Assembly: GCA_014729455.1 (NCBI GenBank)
Contig: WJJW01000025.1
Coordinates: 1 to 17,087, forward strand
Direction: 5' to 3'
Length of the DNA stretch: 17,087 nt
Origin: Candidatus Eiseniibacteriota bacterium
GTDB lineage: Bacteria > Eisenbacteria > RBG-16-71-46 > CAIMUX01 > VGJL01
Shown here one piece after another: positions 7,051-14,928 of the stretch. Under the pieces are notes generated by a model. It ran no database searches, was not told where the DNA came from, and saw nothing but the letters and a program-made list of their open reading frames with translations. The stretch's first letter is position 1; every line of letters starts with the position of its first letter. The position numbers and the translations under genes were made by a program.

Positions 7051-10013
7051 GCGGTGAGCTCGGACAGACCTACGACCCGAAGTCGTTCGAGACGGAGACC
7101 TACGAGCTGTGGGAACGCTCCGGCGGATTCCACGCCGAGCCGACCGATTCCGGCGACTCCTACTGCATCGTGATCCCGCCGCCGAACGTCACCGCCGAGC
7201 TGCACCTGGGCCACGCCCTGAACAACACGCTGCAAGACATCCTGATCCGCCACCACCGGATGAGCGGGCGGAACACCCTGTGGATGCCGGGGACCGACCA
7301 CGCCGGGATCGCCACACAGACGGTCGTCGAGAAGCGCCTCCAGGAGGAAGAAGGCAAGCGCCGGACCGAGTACGGACGCGAGGAGTTCATCGGGCGGGTC
7401 CAGGCGTGGAAGGACGACTACGAGACTCGGATCATCAACCAGCTCCGCCGGATCGGCTGCTCCTGCGATTGGAGGCGGACCCGGTTCACGATGGACGAGG
7501 TCTGCGCCCGCGCGGTCCGCGCGACCTTCTTGAAGCTCTTCGAGGACGGGCTGATCTACCGCGGGAAGCGATTGGTCAACTGGGACCCGGCGACGCAGAC
7601 CGTTCTCGCCGACGACGAGGTCGAGCACCGCGAGGTCCACGGCCACTTCTACTACATGAAGTACCCGCTCGCCGAGCCGGTCGAGATCGCCGGCGAGCGG
7701 GTCGAGACGATCACGATCGCGACGACCCGTCCCGAGACGATGCTCGGCGACACCGGGATCGCGATCAACCCGACGGACCCGCGGGCGAAGGCGCTCGTCG
7801 GGCGGAAGGTCCGCCTCCCGCTCGTCGGCCGTTTGATCCCGATCGTCGCCGACGACCACGTGGTCCTTCCCGACCCGGAGAGCGACGACGAGAAGGCGAA
7901 GTTCTCGACGGGCTTCCTCAAGGTCACGCCCGCCCACGACCCCGACGACTACCAGATCGGCCAGCGCCACGACCTGGAGATGATCAACGTGCTCGCCCCC
8001 GACGGGACGATCTCCGATCGTTACGGCTGGCCCGACGCCCGCGGCACCGACGCCGAGACGTTTCTCGGGTTGGACCGCTTCGAGGCGCGCAAGGCGATCG
8101 TCGAGTGGTTCCGCGAGGAGAGATTGCTCGAGGAGGTCCGCGAGTACATCCACCAGGTCGGCCACAGCTACCGGAGCCACGTCCCGATCGAGCCGTACCT
8201 GTCGGACCAGTGGTACGTCGCCGTCCAGAAGGCGATCCCGGGGATCGAATCGGCCGAGCCGCTCCCTGGGACCGGCCTCCCCGGCGTGACCCTGGCCGGC
8301 CTCGCCCTCGAGCCGCTGCTGGACGGGCGGCTCCGGTTCGTGCCGGAGCGGTACGCGACCACCTATCAGGTCTGGCTGGAGAACCTGCGGGACTGGCCGA
8401 TCTCCCGCCAGCTCTGGTGGGGCCACCGGATCCCGCTCTGGACGCGCGAGCTTCCGAAGGGAGCCGGCGACCCCGACGCCGCGCTCGACGCCGCCGCCGG
8501 GGAGCCGTTCCGCGCGCGGCTGGAGCGGTTCGCGATCCGCGCGGCCGTTCGGACCGATCCCCATCCCGAGGAGCCGGAGACCCTGCGCACCGCCGTCTGC
8601 CTCGAGAGCGACGATCCCGAAGCGATCGCCTGGCTCGAGTCGAAGGGCTGGAAGCGGGACCCCGACGTCCTCGATACCTGGTTCAGCTCCTCGCTCTGGC
8701 CGTTCTCGACGCTCGAGTGGCCCGAAAGGTCGGACCTCCTGGACACCTACTACCCCGGCAACGTCCTCTGCACCGCCCGGGACATCATCACCCTCTGGGT
8801 CAGCCGGATGGTGATGATGGGCCGCTACTGCGTCGGCGACGTCCCGTTCCCGGACGTCTTCATCCACACGATGATCCAGGACGGGCTGGGCCGCCGCATG
8901 TCGAAGAGTCTGGGCAACGGGATCGACCCGCTCGTCATCGTCGACAGCCACGGTGCCGACGCCATGCGCTTCACGCTCGCGAGCATGACCACGCAGACCC
9001 AGGACGTCCGCATGCCGGTCGAGGAGGTCACGCTCCCCGACGGACGCAAGGTGAACAGCTCTCCGAAGTTCACGATCGGGCGCAACTTCTGCAACAAGCT
9101 CTGGAACGCTTCGCGGTTCGTGATGCGCAACCTCGAGGATCTCCCCGACTGGAGCGAGACGGCCGGCGACGACGACCTCTCCGATCGGTGGATCCGGAGC
9201 CGCATGCACGCGACGATCCGGGACGCGACCGAAGCGTTGCGCGACTACCGGTTCAACGAGCTCGCCGACGGGATCTACCACTTCGTCTGGGACGACTTCT
9301 GCGACTGGTACCTCGAGATCGCGAAGAGCCGGATCCAGGCGGGTGAGGCGGGTCCCAAGGCGGTGCTCGCCCACGTCCTCGACACGATCCTCCGCCTGCT
9401 GCACCCGGTGATGCCGTTCATCACCGAGACGATCTGGCAGAAGCTCGGCGAGACCGCGCCGCGCCGTGGACCGATCGGGGAAGCGGAGACGCTCCTGATC
9501 CGGGCGGCCTGGCCGAAGGCGGACTCGACGGCGATCGACGGCGACCTCGAGGAACGGTTCGCAGAGCTGCAGGAGCTGATCCGCGAGATCCGCAACGTGC
9601 GGTCGCACCACAACGTCCCTCCGGGCCGGCGGCTCGATCTCCTCATCGAGGTCGACGAGGGGAAGCGGGCGCATCTCGAGCCGAACCTGGACCTCCTCGC
9701 CTCGCAGGCCCGCCTCGGGGAGGTCCGGCTGATCGACGATGCGATCGAGAGCCCTGGCGATGCGGCGTCGGCCGCGGTGTCCGGGACCCGGTTCCATCTC
9801 CTAGGGGTGGTCGACCGAGAAGCGGAGCGGGCCCGCCTGAAGAAGCAGATGGAGAAGCTGCTCCTCTCGATCCAGAGCCTCGAGAAGAAGCTCGGCAACG
9901 AGAGCTTCCTCTCGAAGGCGCCCGCGGAGGTCGTCGAGAAGGAGCGATCGCGACTCGACGCGCAGCAGGACGAATTGCGGCAGATCGAGCGGTTGATCGA
10001 GGAGCTGGGATAG
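7047..10013 (+). CDS. valS: Valyl-tRNA synthetase
   Basis: This class Ia enzyme charges tRNA-Val and edits threonine. The 988-residue protein carries HLGH at 53-56 ('PPPNVTAELHLGHALN') and RMSKS at 617-621 ('GRRMSKSLGNGIDPL'). The CP1 editing landmarks are 'TTRPETMLGDTGIAINP' and 'KVTPAHDPDDYQIGQRH'. A C-terminal coiled coil (roughly 925-988, rich in E, K, L and R with heptad spacing) is typical of ValS and contacts the tRNA. The ATG at 7047 shares bases with the ileS stop (ATGA), and a purine-rich GGAGGAGGGAAG lies at 7030-7041 in the ileS coding end, so translational coupling is likely. An open frame extends far upstream of 7047 but is only the shadow of ileS. Mop follows 24 bases after the stop. 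Confidence 0.97.
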   Translation: MSGELGQTYDPKSFETETYELWERSGGFHAEPTDSGDSYCIVIPPPNVTAELHLGHALNNTLQDILIRHHRMSGRNTLWMPGTDHAGIATQTVVEKRLQEEEGKRRTEYGREEFIGRVQAWKDDYETRIINQLRRIGCSCDWRRTRFTMDEVCARAVRATFLKLFEDGLIYRGKRLVNWDPATQTVLADDEVEHREVHGHFYYMKYPLAEPVEIAGERVETITIATTRPETMLGDTGIAINPTDPRAKALVGRKVRLPLVGRLIPIVADDHVVLPDPESDDEKAKFSTGFLKVTPAHDPDDYQIGQRHDLEMINVLAPDGTISDRYGWPDARGTDAETFLGLDRFEARKAIVEWFREERLLEEVREYIHQVGHSYRSHVPIEPYLSDQWYVAVQKAIPGIESAEPLPGTGLPGVTLAGLALEPLLDGRLRFVPERYATTYQVWLENLRDWPISRQLWWGHRIPLWTRELPKGAGDPDAALDAAAGEPFRARLERFAIRAAVRTDPHPEEPETLRTAVCLESDDPEAIAWLESKGWKRDPDVLDTWFSSSLWPFSTLEWPERSDLLDTYYPGNVLCTARDIITLWVSRMVMMGRYCVGDVPFPDVFIHTMIQDGLGRRMSKSLGNGIDPLVIVDSHGADAMRFTLASMTTQTQDVRMPVEEVTLPDGRKVNSSPKFTIGRNFCNKLWNASRFVMRNLEDLPDWSETAGDDDLSDRWIRSRMHATIRDATEALRDYRFNELADGIYHFVWDDFCDWYLEIAKSRIQAGEAGPKAVLAHVLDTILRLLHPVMPFITETIWQKLGETAPRRGPIGEAETLLIRAAWPKADSTAIDGDLEERFAELQELIREIRNVRSHHNVPPGRRLDLLIEVDEGKRAHLEPNLDLLASQARLGEVRLIDDAIESPGDAASAAVSGTRFHLLGVVDREAERARLKKQMEKLLLSIQSLEKKLGNESFLSKAPAEVVEKERSRLDAQQDELRQIERLIEELG

Positions 10014-10037
10014 ACCGACGGTGAACAAGGAGGGATC

Positions 10038-10247
10038 ATGAAGTACGGTGCGCGCAACCAGATCGAGGCGAAGGTCGTCGGGATCAAGAAGGGCGACGTC
10101 ATGAGCCAGGTGAAGCTGGAGATCCCCTCTCCTTCCGAGATGGGCTCGGTCCTCACGACGGAGTCGCTCGACGACCTCGGTCTGAAGGAGGGGGACGGGG
10201 TCCGCGTCGTGATCAAGGCGATCCACGTGCTGCTGGTCAAGGAATAG
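10038..10247 (+). CDS. Molbindin, single Mop (TOBE-type) molybdate-binding domain
   Basis: The 69-residue protein is a single Mop domain: 'ARNQIEAKVVGIKKGDVMSQVKLEI' is the N-terminal strand pair and 'SVLTTESLDDLGLKEGDGV' the helix and turn, ending 'VVIKAIHVLLVKE'. Molbindins of this size assemble into hexamers that store or buffer molybdate in the cytoplasm. AAGGAGGG at 10027-10034 is a very strong ribosome-binding site just before the ATG. It sits 24 bases after valS and before a long hairpin, so it is probably the last gene of the ileS-valS unit. No molybdate transporter or molybdoenzyme is visible in the window, so the physiological partner is unknown. Confidence 0.9.
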   Translation: MKYGARNQIEAKVVGIKKGDVMSQVKLEIPSPSEMGSVLTTESLDDLGLKEGDGVRVVIKAIHVLLVKE

Positions 10248-10282
10248 CGGCCGCTCCCGGACGCGCGAGCACGCCCCAACTG

Positions 10283-10319
10283 GATGTCCCGTGGTCCGTT
10301 GCGCGGACCGCGGGACATC
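10283..10319 (+). terminator. 37-base inverted repeat after mop
   Basis: The arms GATGTCCCGTGGTCCG (10283-10298) and CGGACCGCGGGACATC (10304-10319) pair over 16 positions with a single G-U, around a 5-base loop. No T-run follows, so this may be a hairpin terminator of the non-U type, an mRNA-stabilising 3' structure or an operator. It lies between mop and the NmrA-like gene. Confidence 0.55.
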
Positions 10320-10340
10320 TGCGTCCCGATGCGGTTAAAT
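10312..10340 (+). promoter_or_regulatory. Possible promoter of the NmrA-like gene
   Basis: GGGACA (10312-10317) and TTAAAT (10335-10340) are each 4 of 6 to sigma-70 consensus, with a 17-base spacer. The -35 half lies inside the 3' arm of the 37-base inverted repeat. This is a weak call made by eye. Confidence 0.25.
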
Positions 10341-10389
10341 GGAAAGTCTTGATTCGTGACCGAGAACCGACAACAGGGAGCATTCGCAG

Positions 10390-11271
10390 ATGAAGATCGT
10401 CGTGACGGCGCCGACGGGAAATGTCGGCGCGAAAGTGGTCGAACGCCTCTCGAAGCAGAAGGGACACGAACTCGTGCTGCTCGCCCGGAACCCGGAGAAG
10501 CTGGAGACGGCGAAGAAGCAGGGCGCCGCGATCCGTCAAGGGGATCTGGCGGACGCCGACTTCGTTCTCGAGGCGACGAAGGACGCCGATGCCCTCTTCT
10601 TCGTGATCCCGTCGAACCCCCAGGCCGAGAACATGCGTGAAGAGCAAGGTCGCGTGGCCAAGAACGGAGCCCACGCCATGAAGGAGAACGGGATCCGGCA
10701 GGTCGTCCTGCTCTCCTCCGAAGGAGCGGATCTCGAGTCCGGGACCGGTCCGATCCTCGGCCTGCGAGACGCCGAGGAGATCTTCCACTCGCTGCGCCCG
10801 GACGCGACCGCGCTCGTGATCCTGCGTCCGACCGCCTTCATGGAGAACTACTTCATGCAGCTCGATGCGATCCGGCAAGCCGGATCGGTCTTCATGCCGG
10901 TTTCGCCGGAGACGAAGATCGCACTGATCGCCACGTCAGACATCGCCGACGAAGCGGCTCGGCTGCTCACTTCGAAGCTCGAGCCCGGCGTCGAGATCCA
11001 TCGCCTGCATGGGCCCCGCGAGTACCGGTTCGACGAGGCCGCCGAGATCCTCGGCAAGGGGATCGGCAAGCCGGTGAAGCACGTCCAGGTCTCGCCGGAG
11101 CAGGCGCGCGAGTCGCTGGAATCGATGGGGGTCAGCGAGGACGTCGCCCAGCGCTACATCGCGATGTACGGGTGGTTCGACCGGGGCGTCGAGTTCCCCC
11201 GCACCGAACGAACGACGACTCCGACGACGCTGGAGCAGTTCGCCGAAAAGGTTCTCGCCCCTGCCCTCTGA
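10390..11271 (+). CDS. NmrA-like NAD(P)-binding protein (atypical SDR)
   Basis: The 293-residue protein opens with a Rossmann strand and dinucleotide loop, 'MKIVVTAPTGNVGAKVVERL', where A7-x2-G10-x2-G13 takes the place of GxxGxxG. 'LVLLARNPEKL' and 'AIRQGDLAD' follow, as in NmrA / NAD(P)H azoreductase-like atypical SDRs. 'QVVLLSSEGAD' occupies the strand where classical SDRs carry the catalytic serine, but there is no YxxxK, so oxidoreductase activity is not assured. Members act as redox-sensing regulators, quinone or azo reductases, or epimerase-like enzymes, and none can be chosen here. The ATG at 10390 has GGGAG (10376-10380) 9 bases upstream. It stands apart from mop by 142 bases containing a hairpin, so it is probably its own unit. 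Confidence 0.85.
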   Translation: MKIVVTAPTGNVGAKVVERLSKQKGHELVLLARNPEKLETAKKQGAAIRQGDLADADFVLEATKDADALFFVIPSNPQAENMREEQGRVAKNGAHAMKENGIRQVVLLSSEGADLESGTGPILGLRDAEEIFHSLRPDATALVILRPTAFMENYFMQLDAIRQAGSVFMPVSPETKIALIATSDIADEAARLLTSKLEPGVEIHRLHGPREYRFDEAAEILGKGIGKPVKHVQVSPEQARESLESMGVSEDVAQRYIAMYGWFDRGVEFPRTERTTTPTTLEQFAEKVLAPAL

Positions 11272-11282
11272 GGGGATCGGTG

Positions 11283-11291
11283 TGCTAGAAT
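11283..11291 (+). promoter_or_regulatory. Extended -10 element upstream of the subtilase
   Basis: TGC-TAGAAT forms an extended -10 (TGn plus 5 of 6 match). No credible -35 hexamer is present, which extended -10 promoters can tolerate. A start near 11298 would give a leader of about 80 bases before the subtilase ATG. This is inferred by eye. Confidence 0.35.
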
Positions 11292-11316
11292 TGCGGCGTT
11301 TCCAACCGCGCCGCAA
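11291..11316 (+). other. Hairpin between NmrA-like gene and subtilase
   Basis: TTGCGGCG (11291-11298) and CGCCGCAA (11309-11316) form a perfect 8-bp stem with a 10-base loop. It could terminate the NmrA-like gene (stop at 11271) or fold in the subtilase leader. No T-run follows. Confidence 0.45.
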
Positions 11317-11321
11317 GGCTC

Positions 11322-11349
11322 GTTCCACCGCCGGGCCCCCGCGTGGAAC
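11322..11349 (+). other. Second hairpin in the subtilase leader
   Basis: GTTCCAC (11322-11328) and GTGGAAC (11343-11349) form a perfect 7-bp stem around a GC-rich 14-base loop. It lies 27 bases before the subtilase ATG and 17 bases before its ribosome-binding site (GGGGAGG, 11366-11372). Confidence 0.4.
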
Positions 11350-11376
11350 CCGGCGTTTCGTCATAGGGGAGGCCCC

Positions 11377-13146
11377 ATGAAGCGCACCATCGTCGTTCTC
11401 GTCGCGGCGTTCCTCGCCACGCCGCTCGCCGTCCACGCCCTCGACACCATGACCCGCGTCGTCAGCCCGGTCCAGACCTGGGAGGCGGCCGACCTGGAAC
11501 GGTTCGACCCCGAGTGGGTCCAGGTCAAGTTCGTCGAGGGATCCAACGTCCTCGTCGAAGCCGGCCGCTTCGTCGACGACACCGGCCTCGACCTCTCCCA
11601 CGTCAACGGGACCTTGACCGCGCGCTCCGTCGACGCGGTCGCCCCGACGTTCAGCTGGGACCGCGCCACGCTCCGCCACTGGAAGGCGATCGGCGAGCGG
11701 CGGGCCGGCACGGTCGGCCCCGACCTCTCGCTCTGGTACGACGTCCGGGTCGAGGGGGGCCGGGAGGCGGTCGCCCGCCTCGTCAACGAGCTCAACGCGG
11801 ATCCGGCCGTCGAGATCGCCCATCCGGTCGCGATCCCCGAGACCGCCGTGATCCGGGAACCGGTGGTCGACGGTCGGGACCCGGTCGGCGACGACCTGCT
11901 CACCCCCGACTTCACCGGCATGCAGGACTATCTCTACGACACCCCGGTCGGTCTCGACGGGCCGTCCGCCTGGGCGATCCCCGGTGGGACCGGCGTCAAC
12001 GTGAAGTTCATCGACGTGGAGATCGGCTGGACCATCGACCACGAGGACTTCGATACGGACAACTACTTCTACGAGGGTGGGGCGAACTTCGATCCGGGCT
12101 ATGAACCGCATGGAACCGCCGTCCTCGGAGAGGTGATCGGTCAGCACAACGATTTCGGGATCAGCGGATTCGCGCCCGACGTCGCCTACGGCGTGGTGGC
12201 GATCACCGTCGGGGAATGGCCGAACGTTCCGCACTACTTCCAGGAAGCGGTCGACGCCCTCGATCCCGGCGACGTCTGGCTGATCGAGCTGCAGATGTAC
12301 CCGTCCGGCCGGAACGCGACCCCGATGGAGTGGCTCCAGGTGAACTACGACGTGATCTGGACCAGCTCCTGGGCGCTCGAAATCGTCTGTGTCGAGGCCG
12401 GCGCGAACGGCAGCCAGGACCTCGACGATCCTTCCTGGGGCGGCGTCTTCGACCGGAACGTCCGCGACTCGGGCGCGATCATGGTCGCCGCGGGCACTCC
12501 GCAGGGGCGCGTCGCCGAGTACTTCACCAACTACGGCAGCCGCATGGACGTCCACGCCTGGGGCTCGCAGATCGTCACGACCGGCTACGGCGATCTGCAC
12601 AACGATGGAACCCTGCAGACGCGCTACACCCAGCAGTTCGGCGGAACCTCCGGCGCCTCTCCGATGGTGACCGGCTCGGTCGCCTGCCTCCAGGGGATCG
12701 CGAAGCAGAACGTCTCCCTCACCCTGTCCCCGATCCAGCTCCGGACGATCCTGCACGACACGGGGATCGACCACCTCGATCCGAACAAGGAGATCGGCCC
12801 GCGGCCGGATCTCGCCGCGGCGAGCGAGGCGGTTCTCGCCTTCAACGCGATCGAGGAACCGGACCGCCCCGCGGCGGCCGCCCTCACCGGCGCGCCGAAC
12901 CCGTTCCGCGACCGGGCCCGGATCCGGTTCTCGGTTCCGGCCGCCGGCGACGTTCGCCTCGCCGTCTACGACGCGACGGGCCGCCGGATCCGAACGCTGA
13001 TCGACGGCGCCGTCGCGGCGGGGCCGAACCAGTTCACCTGGGACGGCCGTGACGACACGGGCCGCCCGCTCGGCTCCGGCGTCTATTTCTACCGGCTCGA
13101 CGGGGACGGCGTCCGGCGCACGGGCGCGATCCGGAAGATCCGTTAA
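11377..13146 (+). CDS. Secreted S8 family serine peptidase (subtilase) with FlgD-like C-terminal domain
   Basis: The 589-residue protein starts with a Sec signal peptide, MKRTIVVLVAAFLATPLAVHA, probably cut after A21. Residues about 22-190 form an N-terminal pro-region. The subtilase triad is D213 ('VKFIDVEIGW', where D-V-E replaces the usual D-[ST]-G), H245 ('PHGTAVLGE') and S425 ('GGTSGASPMVTG'). The oxyanion asparagine probably lies in 'EAGANGSQ'. The C-terminal ~85 residues ('GAPNPFRDRARIRFSVP...YDATGRRIRTL...GSGVYFYRL') are a FlgD-Ig-like / T9SS-tail-like beta domain, common on exported proteins of FCB-type bacteria. It probably degrades protein outside the cytoplasm. The ATG at 11377 has GGGGAGG (11366-11372) upstream. 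It appears monocistronic, followed by a terminator-like hairpin at 13170-13198. Confidence 0.92.
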   Translation: MKRTIVVLVAAFLATPLAVHALDTMTRVVSPVQTWEAADLERFDPEWVQVKFVEGSNVLVEAGRFVDDTGLDLSHVNGTLTARSVDAVAPTFSWDRATLRHWKAIGERRAGTVGPDLSLWYDVRVEGGREAVARLVNELNADPAVEIAHPVAIPETAVIREPVVDGRDPVGDDLLTPDFTGMQDYLYDTPVGLDGPSAWAIPGGTGVNVKFIDVEIGWTIDHEDFDTDNYFYEGGANFDPGYEPHGTAVLGEVIGQHNDFGISGFAPDVAYGVVAITVGEWPNVPHYFQEAVDALDPGDVWLIELQMYPSGRNATPMEWLQVNYDVIWTSSWALEIVCVEAGANGSQDLDDPSWGGVFDRNVRDSGAIMVAAGTPQGRVAEYFTNYGSRMDVHAWGSQIVTTGYGDLHNDGTLQTRYTQQFGGTSGASPMVTGSVACLQGIAKQNVSLTLSPIQLRTILHDTGIDHLDPNKEIGPRPDLAAASEAVLAFNAIEEPDRPAAAALTGAPNPFRDRARIRFSVPAAGDVRLAVYDATGRRIRTLIDGAVAAGPNQFTWDGRDDTGRPLGSGVYFYRLDGDGVRRTGAIRKIR

Positions 13147-13169
13147 CTCCTGGCGTTCCTTCGATTGGA

Positions 13170-13198
13170 GGCGACCGGACCGACGAGGCCCGGTCGCC
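13170..13198 (+). terminator. Hairpin terminator of the subtilase gene
   Basis: GGCGACCGG (13170-13178) and CCGGTCGCC (13190-13198) form a perfect 9-bp stem with an 11-base loop, extendable by an A-T pair. The pyrimidine- and T-containing stretch TTCGTCTTC follows, 23 bases after the stop. This fits an intrinsic terminator with an imperfect U-tract. Confidence 0.7.
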
Positions 13199-13554
13199 TT
13201 CGTCTTCATCCTCGCATCATGCGACGCCAACCGACACTTCACTAGGCTTCCCTACCCGGCCTGCCTACTGTTCCGGATGTCGGACATGGGCGGACGAATC
13301 GACCCCCTTGACTGCTCCGCCCCTCTGCGCCGGCAATAGCGAGGACGTTGCGGGGCACGCCTGAAGACCCTTCTGCTCGACCCCCGGCCTGCCCTGCGGC
13401 GTTCCTTGCTTTTCTGGAAATCTGCTCCTCCGGCCTGCCGCTCGACACCTCTGGACATCCGTTCGAACGGCACGATACGGTATCTCGTTATCGCGCAGAT
13501 CGCTGAACCGTCCGGTGGAGGTCCGGGGAACCGAACAAGGAGAGCTCGAACTCG
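13199..13554. other. Intergenic region without a convincing gene
   Basis: About 356 bases between the subtilase terminator and pfp hold no ORF with recognisable content. Three copies of CCGGCCTGCC are seen, at 13256-13265, 13384-13393 and 13430-13439. Promoter-like pieces are TTGACT (13308-13313, with no good -10) and TGGACA (13452-13457) 16 bases before GATACG (13474-13479), both weak. AAGGAG (13537-13542) serves pfp. A small RNA or long leader is possible but unsupported. Confidence 0.5.
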
Positions 13555-14883
13555 ATGCCTACCAGCTCGTTGAGTGCAAGGACGAAGAAGGGGGACCACA
13601 TCCGCCGCGTGGGGATCGTCTTCGCGGGAGGCCCGGCGCCCGGCGCCAATGCCGTGATCAGCTCCGCCGCGGTCAGCTTTCTCGACGACGGCCGGGAAGT
13701 GGTCGGCTTTCTCCATGGCTATGACCGGCTCCAGAACTACCACCCGGTCACCGATCGCCTCCGCCTGGACGAGGATTATCGGGAGTTCACGAACTACGAG
13801 GTGACCGGCCGCCGCAACACCCAGGGGATCCTGATCGGCACGTCCCGCGCCAACCCCGGCAAGGGGATCACCTGCCCGAACGACCTCGACGATCCCGAGA
13901 AGACAGCCCGCCTCGCCAACGTCTACAGCGCGCTGCTGGACATGCGGATCGACGCGCTCATCTCGATCGGCGGCGACGACACCTTGAAGACCGCGAACTT
14001 CCTCTACGAGTACCAGCGCCGCCAACCGCCCGAGGCGAAGCGGATCCACGTCGTCCATCTCCCGAAGACGATCGACAACGACTACCAGGGGATCGACTTC
14101 ACCTTCGGCTACTTCACGGCGGTCGATTTCCTCGCCAAGGAGATGAAGAACCTCCGCGCCGACGCCGAGGCGGGACGGGTCTACTACATCGCCGAGTGCA
14201 TGGGGCGCAAGGCCGGCTGGCTCTCCTACGGGGTCGGCATCGCCGGCGAGGCGAACATGGTCGTCAGCGTCGAGGACGTCGACGAGGAGATGACGTTCGA
14301 CGACGAGGTCTTCGACGAGAGCACCGGTGAGACGCGCCGCGAGCGGAGGCTGCGGCTCGAGTCGCTCGTCGACCAGATCGTCAACCTGATGCTCATCCGC
14401 GAACGGCGCGAGAAGAAGTACTTCGGCACGATCGTGCTGGCGGAGGGGCTCGCCGAGCTGTTCCCGGAGAGCTTCATCCGCGGGATCCCGAAGGACGAAC
14501 ACGGCAACATCTCGATCGGCCGGATCAACATCGGCAAGGAGATCGCCGAACTCGTCCGCAAGGAGTACACGCGCCGGACCGGCAAGGAGAAGAAGGTGAT
14601 CGGCCTCCAGCTCGGCTACGAGTCGCGCTGCGCTCCGCCGCATGCCTTCGACGTGATGCTCGGCAGCCAGCTCGGGATCGGCGCCTATCGCGCGCTGATC
14701 GAGGAGGGGCTGGACGGGCACATGGTGAGCGTGACCGGCCAGCTCGATCTGACCTACGTCCCCTTCAGCCGGCTCGTGAACCCGGAGACGATGCGGACCG
14801 AGGTCCGGTTCATCCGACCGGGATCGGACTTCCACCTCCTCGCGCGGTTCCTCGAGAGCCGGACCGAGATTCGCGAGAGCTGA
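13555..14883 (+). CDS. pfp: Pyrophosphate-dependent phosphofructokinase
   Basis: This enzyme reversibly converts fructose-6-phosphate and pyrophosphate to fructose-1,6-bisphosphate and phosphate, in the cytoplasm. The 442-residue protein shows 'FAGGPAPGANAV' (phosphate-binding loop, G25-G30), 'GGDDTLKTA' (139-147), 'PKTIDND' (170-176, catalytic Asp in TIDND) and 'MGRKAGWLS'. Two residues separate PPi from ATP users: D142 (GGDD rather than GGDG) and K171 (PKTIDND rather than PGTIDND). Both are of the PPi type. The ATG at 13555 follows AAGGAG by 12 bases, slightly long. Together with FbaB, the reversible reaction could serve both glycolysis and gluconeogenesis. It ends 45 bases from the converging hemerythrin gene. 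Confidence 0.94.
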   Translation: MPTSSLSARTKKGDHIRRVGIVFAGGPAPGANAVISSAAVSFLDDGREVVGFLHGYDRLQNYHPVTDRLRLDEDYREFTNYEVTGRRNTQGILIGTSRANPGKGITCPNDLDDPEKTARLANVYSALLDMRIDALISIGGDDTLKTANFLYEYQRRQPPEAKRIHVVHLPKTIDNDYQGIDFTFGYFTAVDFLAKEMKNLRADAEAGRVYYIAECMGRKAGWLSYGVGIAGEANMVVSVEDVDEEMTFDDEVFDESTGETRRERRLRLESLVDQIVNLMLIRERREKKYFGTIVLAEGLAELFPESFIRGIPKDEHGNISIGRINIGKEIAELVRKEYTRRTGKEKKVIGLQLGYESRCAPPHAFDVMLGSQLGIGAYRALIEEGLDGHMVSVTGQLDLTYVPFSRLVNPETMRTEVRFIRPGSDFHLLARFLESRTEIRES

Positions 14884-14917
14884 CGGCGGGCGGCTCCCCC
14901 CCGCGAACCGCCCGCCG
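14884..14917. terminator. Shared hairpin between convergent pfp and hemerythrin genes
   Basis: CGGCGGGCGG (14884-14893) and CCGCCCGCCG (14908-14917) form a perfect 10-bp stem with a 14-base loop, directly after the pfp stop. It sits between two converging genes (the other stop is at 14929), a typical place for a bidirectional terminator, although no T-run is seen on the plus strand. Confidence 0.55.
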
Positions 14918-14928
14918 CCGGCGCGCGC

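Noticed and set aside
6861..9797. Very long open frame (978 codons) on the minus strand opposite valS
   Set aside because: It is a shadow of GC-rich codon bias. The product is rich in R, D, E, V and L without family motifs, and valS on the plus strand is unambiguous. The same applies to minus-strand frames at 436-1611, 4033-5301, 5494-7044, 10936-13242 and 13252-14835.
13242..13448. Small minus-strand ORF (68 codons) in the intergenic region
   Set aside because: The translation shows no recognisable family, and there is no promoter or ribosome-binding site I can support.
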